In this document: piece after piece, positions 24,873 through 33,947 of the stretch | Numbering within the stretch: position 1 is the first letter of the stretch | How the letters are laid out: each line of letters starts with the position of its first letter | From: WJMT01 sp964456985 | GTDB taxonomy: Bacteria > Acidobacteriota > Aminicenantia > Aminicenantales > Aminicenantaceae | Length of the DNA stretch: 64,000 nucleotides | Assembly (NCBI GenBank): GCA_964456985.1 | Contig: CAYWDH010000006.1 | Coordinates: 27,136-91,135 of the forward strand | Direction: 5' to 3' | Translations under genes and position numbers: made by a program | The notes under the pieces: generated by a model | Seen by the model: only the letters and a program-made list of their open reading frames with translations | What the model was told of the DNA's origin: nothing | Databases searched by the model: none

Positions 24873-26237
24873 ATGAAAGACAGACGTATTTCAAAACGAA
24901 AGATCCTGCTTTTATTTGGGGATTTAGGGATTATCCTTGCATCCATATACTTTGCCTATGGAGTGAGATATGGAAGATGGTTTTCTGTCGAGGAGTTCAA
25001 TAAGTACGTTTATTTATGGTTTGTTTTTTCTATGACCTATGTTTTTTCTTTTTATGTTTTTGATCAATATAATATCCGAATTAAGTTTCTCAGAAGTAGA
25101 AGCCTGTTCATGTATGTGGGCTCTTTGACTCTTGTCTCACTTGTGATTATTGGGTGCTTTTATGTTTTTCCATTTAATATAGGGAGAGGAATATTTGTCC
25201 TTAGTTTTATTTTTACTTCTGTTTTTGCATTCTTCTGGAGAAATGTGTATTCCTCTGTCTTTCGTTTGGCTTTTCCTAAGAGAAAAGTTCTTTTGATAGA
25301 TGGAGGGAGGAAAGAAGAGGAACTTCATAATTTGTTAAAGGAGAGTCAAGATTATGAAGTTATTGGTGTATTGAGTGATAAAGGATGCAAGAGAAATCCT
25401 GGTTTTACTCATTTGGGAAAAATAAATGAGATAGAGAAAGTGGTCGATCATTATGGAGTAGATGATATTGTGACCTCTTTGGAACCCACGAGCAGCGATA
25501 GACTAATTCATGGGCTTGTAACTAGTAAAATGAGGGGAATATCCATTTATGATCTTCCCACTTTTTATGAAGGTTTAAAAGGACAGCTTCCTGTTTTGAG
25601 AATTGAAGAAAAATGGCTTTTTTATAGCAATGGTTTTGAACATTTGGGAGATAAGCTCTATAAGAGAGTTAAAAGGATATTGGACTTTTCGGTTTCCGTA
25701 ATTATATTGATCCTGAGCTTACCATTTAGTTTGGTAACAGCTTTATTGATTAAAATTGATTCAAGAGGTCCTGTTTTCTATATTCAAGAGCGTCTGAGGC
25801 AGAATGAGAAGTCTTTTCGACTGATTAAATTTCGGACAATGGTCCGGAATGCAGAAGGGGAAAAGCCCAAGTGGGCTAAAGAAAAAGATAAACGTGTGAC
25901 GCGGATTGGGAGGATTCTAAGAAAGACAAGAATTGATGAGCTTCCGCAATTGATCAATATTTTTAAAGGTGAAATGAGTGTCATAGGGCCCCGGCCTGAG
26001 AGAGAGTATTTTGTGAAAAAGCTTAAGAAAGATATCCCTTTCTATGCACTAAGATTCAGCGTAAAGCCAGGTCTTACAGGATGGGCTCAGGTTAATTACC
26101 GGTATGGAGCATCGGTCGAGGATGCTATGGAGAAGATGAGATATGATTTGTATTACATAAAGAATATGTCATTGTTTTTGGATTTTCGGATTTTGTTGAG
26201 GACTATAAGGATTTGTTTGTTTGGGATGGGGAGATAG
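24873..26237 (+). CDS. Undecaprenyl-phosphate sugar phosphotransferase (initiating PHPT)
   Basis: The 454-residue protein has four N-terminal membrane segments, a CoA-binding-like middle (VLLIDGGRKEEELHNLL), a fifth hydrophobic segment (FSVSVIILILSLPFSL) and the C-terminal bacterial sugar transferase domain with FRLIKFRTMV, RKTRIDELPQLINIFKGEMS, VIGPRPERE and PGLTGWAQV. It transfers hexose-1-phosphate from a UDP-sugar to undecaprenyl phosphate, the first step of repeat-unit assembly. It is the only initiating enzyme in the window, so the many transferase modules may all depend on it or on enzymes elsewhere. Confidence 0.93.
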   Translation: MKDRRISKRKILLLFGDLGIILASIYFAYGVRYGRWFSVEEFNKYVYLWFVFSMTYVFSFYVFDQYNIRIKFLRSRSLFMYVGSLTLVSLVIIGCFYVFPFNIGRGIFVLSFIFTSVFAFFWRNVYSSVFRLAFPKRKVLLIDGGRKEEELHNLLKESQDYEVIGVLSDKGCKRNPGFTHLGKINEIEKVVDHYGVDDIVTSLEPTSSDRLIHGLVTSKMRGISIYDLPTFYEGLKGQLPVLRIEEKWLFYSNGFEHLGDKLYKRVKRILDFSVSVIILILSLPFSLVTALLIKIDSRGPVFYIQERLRQNEKSFRLIKFRTMVRNAEGEKPKWAKEKDKRVTRIGRILRKTRIDELPQLINIFKGEMSVIGPRPEREYFVKKLKKDIPFYALRFSVKPGLTGWAQVNYRYGASVEDAMEKMRYDLYYIKNMSLFLDFRILLRTIRICLFGMGR

Positions 26238-26267
26238 AGAAAAGCGGTAAACAGTGAAAAGTAAAGA

Positions 26268-26663
26268 GTGAATGCAAACAGGCAGACAAGATATTTTATT
26301 GTGGGATGCTTTGCGCTTTTGATTTTGATAGGATACTCGTTTCCTGCAGGATCGCTAAAAAATACAAGAGAAATCCATCACATATTAAAACTCTTCCTTT
26401 CTGACCCTTGTCTACATGTAAGTGGATTTGCCTTGTTTGCCATGGTACTTGGATGGGGATTGAAAAAAGAAAATGAAGGGCGTTTTCCTTATTTTAAGGT
26501 TGGATCTTTTTGTATTTCTTATTCGGTATTTCTGGAGAGTCTTCAGGTTTTTCTTCCAAAAAGAGGATTTGAGATCGTTGATTTGGGATGTAATTGTATA
26601 GGAATAGGAATGGGACTCCTTGTCCTATTTATAATAGAGGAAAGAAATAGGAAATTGACATGA
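26268..26663 (+). CDS. VanZ-like membrane protein, no. 1
   Basis: The 131-residue protein has about four hydrophobic segments and the VanZ-type pattern: HVSGFALFAMVLG followed by ESLQVFLPKRGFEIVDLGCN, equal to the E-x-x-Q...P-R...D...N core. The GTG start is followed by a near-perfect small VanZ layout. It overlaps the next gene by ATGA. VanZ-like proteins have no settled biochemical role but often sit in exopolysaccharide loci beside tyrosine kinases. Confidence 0.82.
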   Translation: MNANRQTRYFIVGCFALLILIGYSFPAGSLKNTREIHHILKLFLSDPCLHVSGFALFAMVLGWGLKKENEGRFPYFKVGSFCISYSVFLESLQVFLPKRGFEIVDLGCNCIGIGMGLLVLFIIEERNRKLT

Positions 26664-27784
26664 CGAATCCATTTGTTTTCGGAAGGGTTGTGGAAGGAGA
26701 GGAATTTTATGATAGAAAAAACGAGATGGCAGAGCTTGAGAGGCGTCTCAATAAATGTGAAAATGTGCTCCTTCTATCCCCCCGGAAATACGGAAAAAGG
26801 TCGCTGGTCATAAATGTTTTATCCAGGATGCGGGAAAAAGGGGCTTTGGGCATCTATATCAATCTCAATAAAGTGACTTCTTTGCAGAGGCTGCTGGGGT
26901 TTTTTATAAGAGCCGCCGTATTAGAGATTGAAAAAGACAAAGAAAAGGCTGTGGCGCTGTTTAAAGGCATGCTTCCTGAGTGGCATAAAGATATTGAGAT
27001 CGATATCGATGATTTGATTGATCCGGGGATTAAATCCACTAAAGGAATAGATATTATCAGCGCTGCCCAAGAGATATTCAGTTTTCCTCAGAGATTTGCC
27101 CTGGGCAGGGGAAAGGTTTTTGTGGTGGCATTTGCTGATTTCCAGGAGTTGGATGCACTTAATGGGGAGGATTCCAGAGAGTTTTTTAAATCATGTGTTC
27201 AAAAAAATAAGAATGTGAGTTATTTGTTTTCTGGATTGAACATTGATGAAAGCCGCGATTTAGATCAATTGTGTGAGGATTATCAAATAGATCATGTCAT
27301 GGAGCTCAAGAAGATGCCCAGAGCTGGATTCAGTAAGTTTTTACAGGATAAGTTCAAACAGACAGGATATGAACTAGAGGAAGGAATAGTGAATAAGGTG
27401 TTGGATAAGGTGAATGATTTTCCCTATAATGCCCAGTTTCTCTGTCATGAGCTCTGGGAATTGAAGCACGATGAAAAGGAAATAAGAAAGAAAGATGTGG
27501 ATACCGCTTTGGGAGAAATCCTGAAAAAGCAGTATCCTGTTTATGTTTCTACCTGGGACAGTCTGACTGTATGTCAGAAGAACGTTCTGCGTGCTGTGGC
27601 AAAATTAGGAGGGGAGCAGATCTTTTCGCAGGAGTTTGCGCGGCAGGGAGGGGTGGGCTCTATATCTTCACTTCAGACATCCGTGCAGCTTCTTATGAAA
27701 AAGAACATTCTCAACCGGATAGGGCGAAGATATGAGTTTACGGATGTGTTTTTCAGAGATTGGATTAGATTGGAAATCAATTGA
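26660..27784 (+). CDS. Archaeal-ATPase-family AAA protein with divergent Walker motifs
   Basis: The 374-residue protein resembles PF01637-type ATPases: FVFGRVVEGEEFYDRKNEM at the start, a P-loop-like SPRKYGKRSLV (the usual GKT is GKR), a Walker B position reading VFVVAFADFQEL (where DEFQEL is usual), then helical lid segments and a C-terminal winged-helix-like end (SLQTSVQLLMKKNILNRIG). ATP hydrolysis may be weak or lost. It is coupled to the VanZ gene and lies 16 bp before the tyrosine kinase gene, suggesting a regulatory role in polysaccharide assembly. Confidence 0.8.
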   Translation: MTNPFVFGRVVEGEEFYDRKNEMAELERRLNKCENVLLLSPRKYGKRSLVINVLSRMREKGALGIYINLNKVTSLQRLLGFFIRAAVLEIEKDKEKAVALFKGMLPEWHKDIEIDIDDLIDPGIKSTKGIDIISAAQEIFSFPQRFALGRGKVFVVAFADFQELDALNGEDSREFFKSCVQKNKNVSYLFSGLNIDESRDLDQLCEDYQIDHVMELKKMPRAGFSKFLQDKFKQTGYELEEGIVNKVLDKVNDFPYNAQFLCHELWELKHDEKEIRKKDVDTALGEILKKQYPVYVSTWDSLTVCQKNVLRAVAKLGGEQIFSQEFARQGGVGSISSLQTSVQLLMKKNILNRIGRRYEFTDVFFRDWIRLEIN

Positions 27785-27800
27785 TTTTAAGGAGTAAGGT

Positions 27801-30089
27801 ATGGAATTCGAAGATATAAGGCAGAGGGAAGAGGAAAGAGAAGTCGATCTGTTGGAATACTGGAATGTGATTTTAAAACGCAGATGGGTGGTTTTTGTTT
27901 TTGCCGGGGCTGTGATTTTTCTTACAGGGATTTTCACCTTCACTGCTACTCCGCAGTATAAAGCCACTGCCTCTCTTCTTATCGAGGAAGAAGGATCTAA
28001 GGTCTTGAGCATTGAGGATGAGTTCGGATACAGAATGCAGAGGACAGACCTCAGATTTTTTAATACCCAGTTGAGATTGTTGAAAAGCAAATCTCTGGCA
28101 GAAAGGGTGGCCCTGAAGATGAATCTTTTAGGGCGCAAAGAATTCGGAGCCGGGGAGGAGGAGAAAAAAAGTCTTCTCCAGGAAGCCAAAAAAGTCATCA
28201 CCTTCAAATGGTTGAGGTCTGAAAAGGAAAATAATGGGAGTAATCCCGGAGTGCCGCGGAATCCTTACTCCGATGTTGTGGAGACAGTACTTGGGAGTTT
28301 GGAAGTCTCTCCTATTAGAGAGACCAAACTGGTTGAGGTCTCTTATAAATCGGAATATCCGGTTCTGGCCTCTCAGATTGTCAACACTCTTGCAGAGGAG
28401 TTTATCAATTTCTCCGTGGAGAAGCGCTATCAGGCAACCCAGCAGGCATCTGATTTTCTGAGCGAGCAGATTGCGAATCTAAGGGAGGATCTGGCTGCCA
28501 AAGAGAGAGAGCTCCAGCAGTACGGTCAGGAAAAAGAATTGTTTTTTTTATCGGATGAGGAAAGCTCGGCTGTCAGTAAATTCGAAAACGTAGACACTGC
28601 GTACACCCAGGCACAGATTTCTCGGATCAATGCGGAATCCAAATACAGGGAGCTTGAAGCTCTGGATATCGACTCTCTCCCGCAGTATATCGACAATCCC
28701 TTGATTCAGGATATAAAAACCGATTACGTGAATCTTAAGAATGAATATGAGGAGAAAAGCAAAGTCTATAAACCGGAGTATCCGGAGATGATTCAGCTCA
28801 AAGCGCGGCTTGATAGTATGAGAAAGGAGTTGAGAACAGAGATCCAAAAGGCGGTTGAGGCGGCAAAAAGCGAATACAATGAGGCATTGAAAAGAGAACG
28901 GTCTCTCAAAGGCCTTCTTGATGAGCAGAAATCAGATGTTGTGAACATGAATTCCAATGCCATACTCTACAACAGCCTTAAGATCGAGGCAGAGAACAAA
29001 CAAAAGCTTCTCAATTCCCTTATAGAGCGCCAGAGCCAAACTGAGGTCTCTGCACGGCTTGAAGGATTGAAGACCAGCAATATCAGCATTATTGACAGGG
29101 CGGATGTGCCGGAAGACCCTGTGGCTCCCAAGAAAAAAACAAATTTGATCTTAGCTCTTCTGGTAGGGCTTTTTGGAGGAGTGGGACTTTGTTTTGTGCT
29201 GGAGTATCTGGATAATTCCATAAAAGGCCCTGATGATGCTGAGCGGATGACAGGGCTCCCTTCCTTAGGGATCATTCCTTATCTTCCGCCTGAAGGAGCG
29301 AAGAAGAACAGAAGGTATTATTCCAGATACAGCACCTATTACTACGGGGAGGAAGAGGAGGAGCATGAAGGAGAAATTCCCGAGGTCAAAGAGATAGAGC
29401 TTATTAACCAGAGGTATCCTAAATTTACTATAAGTGAAGATTACCGCACAGTGAGGACTTCCATTTTGCTTTCTTATGCAGAATCGCCGCCGAAAACAAT
29501 GGTGTTTACAAGCGCTCTGACCAAAGAGGGGAAGACTGCCACAACTGCTAATATGGCTGTTTCGTTTGCTCAGCTCAAGGAGCGGGTGCTTCTCATAGAT
29601 GCGGATATGAGAAAGCCCAGGCAGCACCGGATCTTCAAGGTTCCGAATACAGGGGGCTTGAGCGGCTATTTGACCGGAAAGGTTAAATTTGAAGATGCCG
29701 TTAAAAAGACTAATATCGAAAATATCTGGCTTATTCCCAGCGGGCCGATCCCTCCGAATCCTGCAGAACTTTTAAACTCTGAGAGAATGAAGACCATGCT
29801 GGAAGAGCTGAAAAATGGGTTTGATGTGATACTGATCGATACGCCTCCTATAAGAGCGGTTATCGATCCTGTGATCGTGTCCGCAATGACGGATACGACG
29901 ATATTTATCGTAGAAGCAGGGAAGACCAATGACAAGGCTTTTATGCAGTCTTTTGAAGACCTGAAAAGAGCCAAATCCAAAGTGGCGGGCGTGGTTTTTA
30001 ATGAGGCAAAATTGACAAGAGGAGGCTATTATTCAGGGTATCGGTATAAGTATGGAAGGTATGGACATTACGGAAGATATGGAAGTTAA
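27801..30089 (+). CDS. Wzc-type polysaccharide co-polymerase / BY-kinase tyrosine autokinase
   Basis: The 762-residue protein has a Wzz domain (EVDLLEYWNVILKRRWVVF near 14-32 with a first membrane helix), a long coiled periplasmic part, a second helix (LILALLVGLFGGVGLCFVL) and a cytoplasmic BY-kinase domain: Walker A SALTKEGKTATTAN, Walker A' VLLIDADMRKP and Walker B DVILIDTPP. The C-terminus is a Tyr/Gly cluster with about nine tyrosines, the autophosphorylation tail. It controls chain length and export of the polysaccharide. It follows the divergent ATPase and precedes a polymerase gene by 11 bp. Confidence 0.95.
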   Translation: MEFEDIRQREEEREVDLLEYWNVILKRRWVVFVFAGAVIFLTGIFTFTATPQYKATASLLIEEEGSKVLSIEDEFGYRMQRTDLRFFNTQLRLLKSKSLAERVALKMNLLGRKEFGAGEEEKKSLLQEAKKVITFKWLRSEKENNGSNPGVPRNPYSDVVETVLGSLEVSPIRETKLVEVSYKSEYPVLASQIVNTLAEEFINFSVEKRYQATQQASDFLSEQIANLREDLAAKERELQQYGQEKELFFLSDEESSAVSKFENVDTAYTQAQISRINAESKYRELEALDIDSLPQYIDNPLIQDIKTDYVNLKNEYEEKSKVYKPEYPEMIQLKARLDSMRKELRTEIQKAVEAAKSEYNEALKRERSLKGLLDEQKSDVVNMNSNAILYNSLKIEAENKQKLLNSLIERQSQTEVSARLEGLKTSNISIIDRADVPEDPVAPKKKTNLILALLVGLFGGVGLCFVLEYLDNSIKGPDDAERMTGLPSLGIIPYLPPEGAKKNRRYYSRYSTYYYGEEEEEHEGEIPEVKEIELINQRYPKFTISEDYRTVRTSILLSYAESPPKTMVFTSALTKEGKTATTANMAVSFAQLKERVLLIDADMRKPRQHRIFKVPNTGGLSGYLTGKVKFEDAVKKTNIENIWLIPSGPIPPNPAELLNSERMKTMLEELKNGFDVILIDTPPIRAVIDPVIVSAMTDTTIFIVEAGKTNDKAFMQSFEDLKRAKSKVAGVVFNEAKLTRGGYYSGYRYKYGRYGHYGRYGS

Positions 30090-30100
30090 AAGGGAGAAAG

Positions 30101-31519
30101 GTGAAGAGAGAGAAAGTCATTGAGTGGGGAGTTTTGGCGCTTTTGGTATGGACTCCTCTGGCAGCGGGTTCCGTGTATGAATGGACTATTCTGATTATCG
30201 AATTGACTGTGTTTGTGATGCTGGGGGCTTATGTGCTGATGAAGAACCATCCCAGGATGGACAAGCTGCTGGCTGAATCCCTTAAATGGACAAAGATTTT
30301 ATTTTCAGGGTTTATCATGGTCCTTTTGATACAGATTATCCCATGGCCTAGGTTTCTGATAAAAATTCTCTCGCCAGGGGTTTACACCTTTAAAGAGGCT
30401 TTCTTGGCCGGATTTGAAAAAATCAAATTCATGACCTTTTCTATAATTCCGGCTCACTCTCTGAGAGAGGGATTGGAAGTTTTGGCTTATCTGGGATTGG
30501 GATTTCTGGTCATCAAGAACATAAGAAGCAAAAAGCAGGTTATACGCATGTTTTCCGTAATTGTGGGAATGGGCATATTTCAGGCGTTTTATGGGATGTT
30601 TGAGCTTTATAGTAAAAATCCCAGGATTCTTTTTTATAAAAAAGTATATGGATTGGATGTGGTGACCGGCACTTTTGTTAACCGCAATCATCTCTCAGGA
30701 TACCTGGAGATGGCGGTTCCCCTTGCCATAGGGCTGATTTTAGCCCGGATCCATTTGTTCTCCGGCACCGGATTGAGCTGGAGACAGAAGCTTCAAAAGC
30801 TCTCCGAAAGAGGACTCTCTGTGAATTTGATGATAAGTTTCGGGATTGTGGTCATGGCCCTGGGGATTGTGTTCTCTCAGTCGCGTTCCGGAGTGTTCCT
30901 TCTGGTTTTTACTTTTCTGGTGATGTTTGAACTTACGGTGATCTATTTCAGGTGGAGCCCCAGGAAGCAGAAGTGGAGTAAAAACTTCCTTAAAGTAGTC
31001 TTTCTGGCAATCACTTTGCTGGCTTTGTACATAGGGATTGAAGCCACCATACAGAGATTTGCCATGGATAAACTTCTTTCTTCGGGAAGGCCCACCGTAT
31101 GGACCAATACTCTAGGAATCACCCGAGACTTTCCTTTGACGGGAAGCGGATTGGGGACCTTTGGGGAAGTTTATTCTGCTTTTGAGGACAAATGGGTTTC
31201 AAAAAGACATTATACACATGCGCATAATGACTTTTTAGAATACACAGCGGAACTCGGTGTTCCGGGCATGATTTTCCTTTTAGGAGGGATTCTTTTTATG
31301 TTGGTGACGGCATTTCTGGTGTGGAGAGAGCGGAGAAATCCTGAGATCAAAGGACTGGTGCTCGGAGGCATGGTAGCGGTTTTAAACATTTTACTTCACA
31401 GCATCACGGATTTTAACCTTCATATCCCCGCGAATATGCTGGGATTCACGGTGATTTTGGCTTTGGCCTATGTGGCTGTGTTTTCTGAGCGGAAAAAAGC
31501 GGTAAAAAGAACAAAGTGA
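30101..31519 (+). CDS. O-antigen polymerase/ligase-type membrane protein (Wzy), no. 2
   Basis: The 472-residue GTG-started protein has about eleven hydrophobic segments. The conserved patch TFVNRNHLSGYLEMAVPLAI, the FSQSRSGVFLL motif and the periplasmic HAHNDFLEYTAELGVPG fit PF04932 polymerases of exopolysaccharide loci. Placement between the tyrosine kinase and a TPR protein argues for the polymerase of the main product. The next gene starts one base after its stop. Confidence 0.9.
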   Translation: MKREKVIEWGVLALLVWTPLAAGSVYEWTILIIELTVFVMLGAYVLMKNHPRMDKLLAESLKWTKILFSGFIMVLLIQIIPWPRFLIKILSPGVYTFKEAFLAGFEKIKFMTFSIIPAHSLREGLEVLAYLGLGFLVIKNIRSKKQVIRMFSVIVGMGIFQAFYGMFELYSKNPRILFYKKVYGLDVVTGTFVNRNHLSGYLEMAVPLAIGLILARIHLFSGTGLSWRQKLQKLSERGLSVNLMISFGIVVMALGIVFSQSRSGVFLLVFTFLVMFELTVIYFRWSPRKQKWSKNFLKVVFLAITLLALYIGIEATIQRFAMDKLLSSGRPTVWTNTLGITRDFPLTGSGLGTFGEVYSAFEDKWVSKRHYTHAHNDFLEYTAELGVPGMIFLLGGILFMLVTAFLVWRERRNPEIKGLVLGGMVAVLNILLHSITDFNLHIPANMLGFTVILALAYVAVFSERKKAVKRTK

Positions 31520-31520
31520 A

Positions 31521-33218
31521 ATGAAAAATTGGAAGAGGATGATCTTACTTATGGGAATTGCTGCAGCAGGAGTATTGTGTATTTTGATGTACTGGGGGAA
31601 GCATGTTTATTACAGGGCAGTAAAAGCAGAGGAGATTGAGAAGAGGATATGGAAACTGGAAAAAGCAAGAGATCTCTATCCTGCAGATGATGAAGTTTCT
31701 AATGAACTGGGAAAAGCTTATTTTGAGAGAGGTATGGAAAACCTTTTAGAACCAGATGAGGGACAAGAGTATTTTGAAGAGGCGGCCCGGTGTTTCAAGC
31801 ACTGTCTGCGGATCAATCCTGCATATAAATACGCTCATTTCAATTATGCCCAGGTACTGGAGTACCTTTCAGCCATGGGGATGGAGGAGATCGCTTTTAC
31901 CGGGAGTGAGGGGCTTTACATAAAAGAATATAAGAGAGCCGCTTTACTGGCAGGTCATAACAGTGAGATTTATTTTGAAGTGGGTAAGGTCATGCTTAAG
32001 CACTGGCCGGAGCTGTCCGGAGAGGACAGAGATTATGCGGCTTCCATCATTAGGAAGATCATAACCGGGAAAGAATCAAAAAGAGTGGAAGAGCTGTTTG
32101 ATTTCTGGTTTATCAATGAAGGGGATTATGATGTGATGGAGAAAGCTCTTCCTGAAGAGCCTGAAATATATAGAAAATATGCTGAATTTTTAGGGGAAAA
32201 GTCACTCTCCATTGAAGAGCGCCATAGAGTGCTGGCTGAGGCTGAATCCATGGAGTTTGCGGACATTATGGATGAATATGAAAAAGGTGAAATTGAAAGC
32301 CAGTATTTTCGCTATGATAACGCAGTTAAAAATTTCAGGAGATGTCTTAATGGGCTCGAGGGCCTTAGGTTTTATCAAGAACTTAACGGGAGCAAGGAAA
32401 TTGACAGAGGAAAATATAAGGAGATAAAAAAGCAGGCGAACCTGAAGCTTTTAAAGTGCCTTCTGGAGCAGAGGGAGCGAGAGCGGAGCCTCGATCAAGT
32501 AAAAGAATATATTTCTGCTTACCTTGAGCTGGAAGATGCGAATAACGCGGTCAAGGAGCTCGAAAATTACCTAGCAGCGCATAAACTGCTTGCAGACAAG
32601 CTTGAAGGCAGTCTTCCTGACCTTGAAAAGCTGGCTCTTCATGTGAAGCTGTACTTAAAGCAGGGACGCTACAGAGAGGTCATGCATCTGGGGAGCACTT
32701 TAAAAGGGAGCTTTGTGGTTGTGCCGGAGGAGAGAAAATCAGACTATTTGGAAGTGCTTCTTCTTATTGGGGATGCTTACCAGCGTATTGATTACATATA
32801 TGATGCGGGAGATTATTACAGAAGAGCTCTGGAAGTGGATGAAGGTTCTTTGGGAGGGCTTGTGAGGATGAGAGCCTATTATGAGCGCCTGAACAATTCT
32901 GGGGAACTAAAACGAATCGACAAAAAAATAGATTCTGTTCTGTCTCAAAAAAACAAAAGAATTCAACAGCAGGAGATTCAAAAGGGAAAGATGTTTCGAA
33001 GAAGAATTTATTCTGACGGGGAACCGTTGACATTGAGATTTATGGTTGAGGAAACGGGTGGGGGGTATGTACCTCTGGTCGGAGTGTTTTTTAACGGAGA
33101 AGTGGTATGGGAGGATTATGCTTCAAACGGCATTATTGAGATTTCTGTTGATACAGAGTTAGGAGAGAACTGGTTGGAGGTTGTTCCGGTGAATCGAAAT
33201 ATTAAAATCAGTGAATAG
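31521..33218 (+). CDS. Membrane-anchored TPR-repeat protein
   Basis: The 565-residue protein has one N-terminal membrane helix (MILLMGIAAAGVLCILMYW), so most of it is likely periplasmic, then helical repeats such as YFEEAARCFKHCLRINPAYK and DAGDYYRRALEVDEGSLGGL that fit TPRs. The C-terminal ~80 residues are beta-rich (LTLRFMVEETGGGYVPLVGV). In similar loci such TPR proteins accompany the polymerase and may scaffold it. It ends the kinase-polymerase operon; a new promoter begins right after. Confidence 0.8.
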   Translation: MKNWKRMILLMGIAAAGVLCILMYWGKHVYYRAVKAEEIEKRIWKLEKARDLYPADDEVSNELGKAYFERGMENLLEPDEGQEYFEEAARCFKHCLRINPAYKYAHFNYAQVLEYLSAMGMEEIAFTGSEGLYIKEYKRAALLAGHNSEIYFEVGKVMLKHWPELSGEDRDYAASIIRKIITGKESKRVEELFDFWFINEGDYDVMEKALPEEPEIYRKYAEFLGEKSLSIEERHRVLAEAESMEFADIMDEYEKGEIESQYFRYDNAVKNFRRCLNGLEGLRFYQELNGSKEIDRGKYKEIKKQANLKLLKCLLEQRERERSLDQVKEYISAYLELEDANNAVKELENYLAAHKLLADKLEGSLPDLEKLALHVKLYLKQGRYREVMHLGSTLKGSFVVVPEERKSDYLEVLLLIGDAYQRIDYIYDAGDYYRRALEVDEGSLGGLVRMRAYYERLNNSGELKRIDKKIDSVLSQKNKRIQQQEIQKGKMFRRRIYSDGEPLTLRFMVEETGGGYVPLVGVFFNGEVVWEDYASNGIIEISVDTELGENWLEVVPVNRNIKISE

Positions 33219-33220
33219 TC

Positions 33221-33249
33221 TTGACAAGGGATTTTTATGAATATAAAAT
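33221..33249 (+). promoter_or_regulatory. Consensus sigma-70 promoter of the small secreted protein
   Basis: TTGACA (33221-33226), exactly 17 bases, then TAAAAT (33244-33249). It begins two bases after the TPR gene stop and drives the gene at 33274, which has a strong AGGGAGG site. The start of transcription falls about 18 bases before the ATG. Confidence 0.7.
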
Positions 33250-33273
33250 GAAATTAGTTAAAGGGAGGTTAGA

Positions 33274-33792
33274 ATGACAAAATTCCCACAAAGGATGAGG
33301 TTAGTATCTGTTTTTACTGTTATTTCATTCATTCTGTTTACCTGTCCGAGTATTTTTTCCTCTGAAGAAGGAGAAGGAAATCTTATTGGTTTCATTTTCC
33401 AGGAGGACGGGACCACTCCGGTTAAAGGCGCTGTTTTGAAGATAAGGAATATCGCAACAGCAGAACTTTTAGAGAGTGAAAAATCAGATGAGAACGGTAT
33501 TGTCAAAATCCAAGGTATTGAACAAGGCATGTATGTGGCAGGCGTGACGTCTAATGAAGGAAACTTCAATTTCAAAAACATCATCGGCATTGAATCCAAC
33601 AGCACAGAAAAGTTATCCATTGCCTTAAAACCCGGCGGATTACAGGGAGAAGAAGGCGGTAAAGGCGGATTCGTTAAGTTTCTCGGTACACCCCTTGGAA
33701 TAGCTGTTATCCTCGCAGCCACAGGCGGAATTATCTACACCATTGTTAAACTTACTGAAAAAGAGGAAGAAGCATCCCCGTTTAAGAAATAA
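33274..33792 (+). CDS. Small exported protein with a carboxypeptidase-regulatory-like beta domain
   Basis: The 172-residue product has a signal peptide (to about 28), then LIGFIFQEDGTTPVKGAVLK and GMYVAGVTSNEGNFNF, the pattern of CarboxypepD_reg/Cna-B-like beta-sandwich domains, a Gly-rich linker (GGLQGEEGGKGG) and a C-terminal membrane helix (GIAVILAATGGIIYTIVKL) with a charged tail. It would be membrane-tethered on the outer face. It has its own consensus promoter and terminator, so it is probably expressed separately and more strongly than its neighbours. Function is unknown. Confidence 0.7.
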   Translation: MTKFPQRMRLVSVFTVISFILFTCPSIFSSEEGEGNLIGFIFQEDGTTPVKGAVLKIRNIATAELLESEKSDENGIVKIQGIEQGMYVAGVTSNEGNFNFKNIIGIESNSTEKLSIALKPGGLQGEEGGKGGFVKFLGTPLGIAVILAATGGIIYTIVKLTEKEEEASPFKK

Positions 33793-33826
33793 TTTAGGCA
33801 CAATACTCTTTTACCTTATTTAAAAT

Positions 33827-33909
33827 AGAGAGTGCTCTACTCTCTGTCGGAGTTTTCAATGACAGGGAGCAGGAGCAGGGGCATGCACTTGCTGCATGCC
33901 CTTTTTTTT
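33827..33909 (+). terminator. Intrinsic terminator with an upstream hairpin
   Basis: A 9-bp perfect stem GGGCATGCA (33879-33887) / TGCATGCCC (33893-33901) with a five-base loop is followed by eight T (33902-33909): a strong rho-independent terminator. A weaker hairpin AGAGAGT/ACTCTCT lies at 33827-33845. It ends transcription of the small secreted protein gene. Confidence 0.9.
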
Positions 33910-33911
33910 GG

Positions 33912-33940
33912 TTGAAACAAATTCAGGTAAAACATATAAT
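33912..33940 (+). promoter_or_regulatory. Near-consensus sigma-70 promoter for the outer-membrane protein
   Basis: TTGAAA (33912-33917), a 17-base spacer and TATAAT (33935-33940) begin two bases after the terminator T-tract. The predicted transcription start coincides with the ATG at 33948, implying a leaderless or nearly leaderless mRNA. Confidence 0.6.
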
Positions 33941-33947
33941 TTTTCAG

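Noticed and set aside
27668..28207. Minus-strand frame of 179 codons opposite the ATPase and kinase genes
   Set aside because: Antisense shadow of two well-supported genes; its sequence looks like reverse-read coding DNA with no motif.
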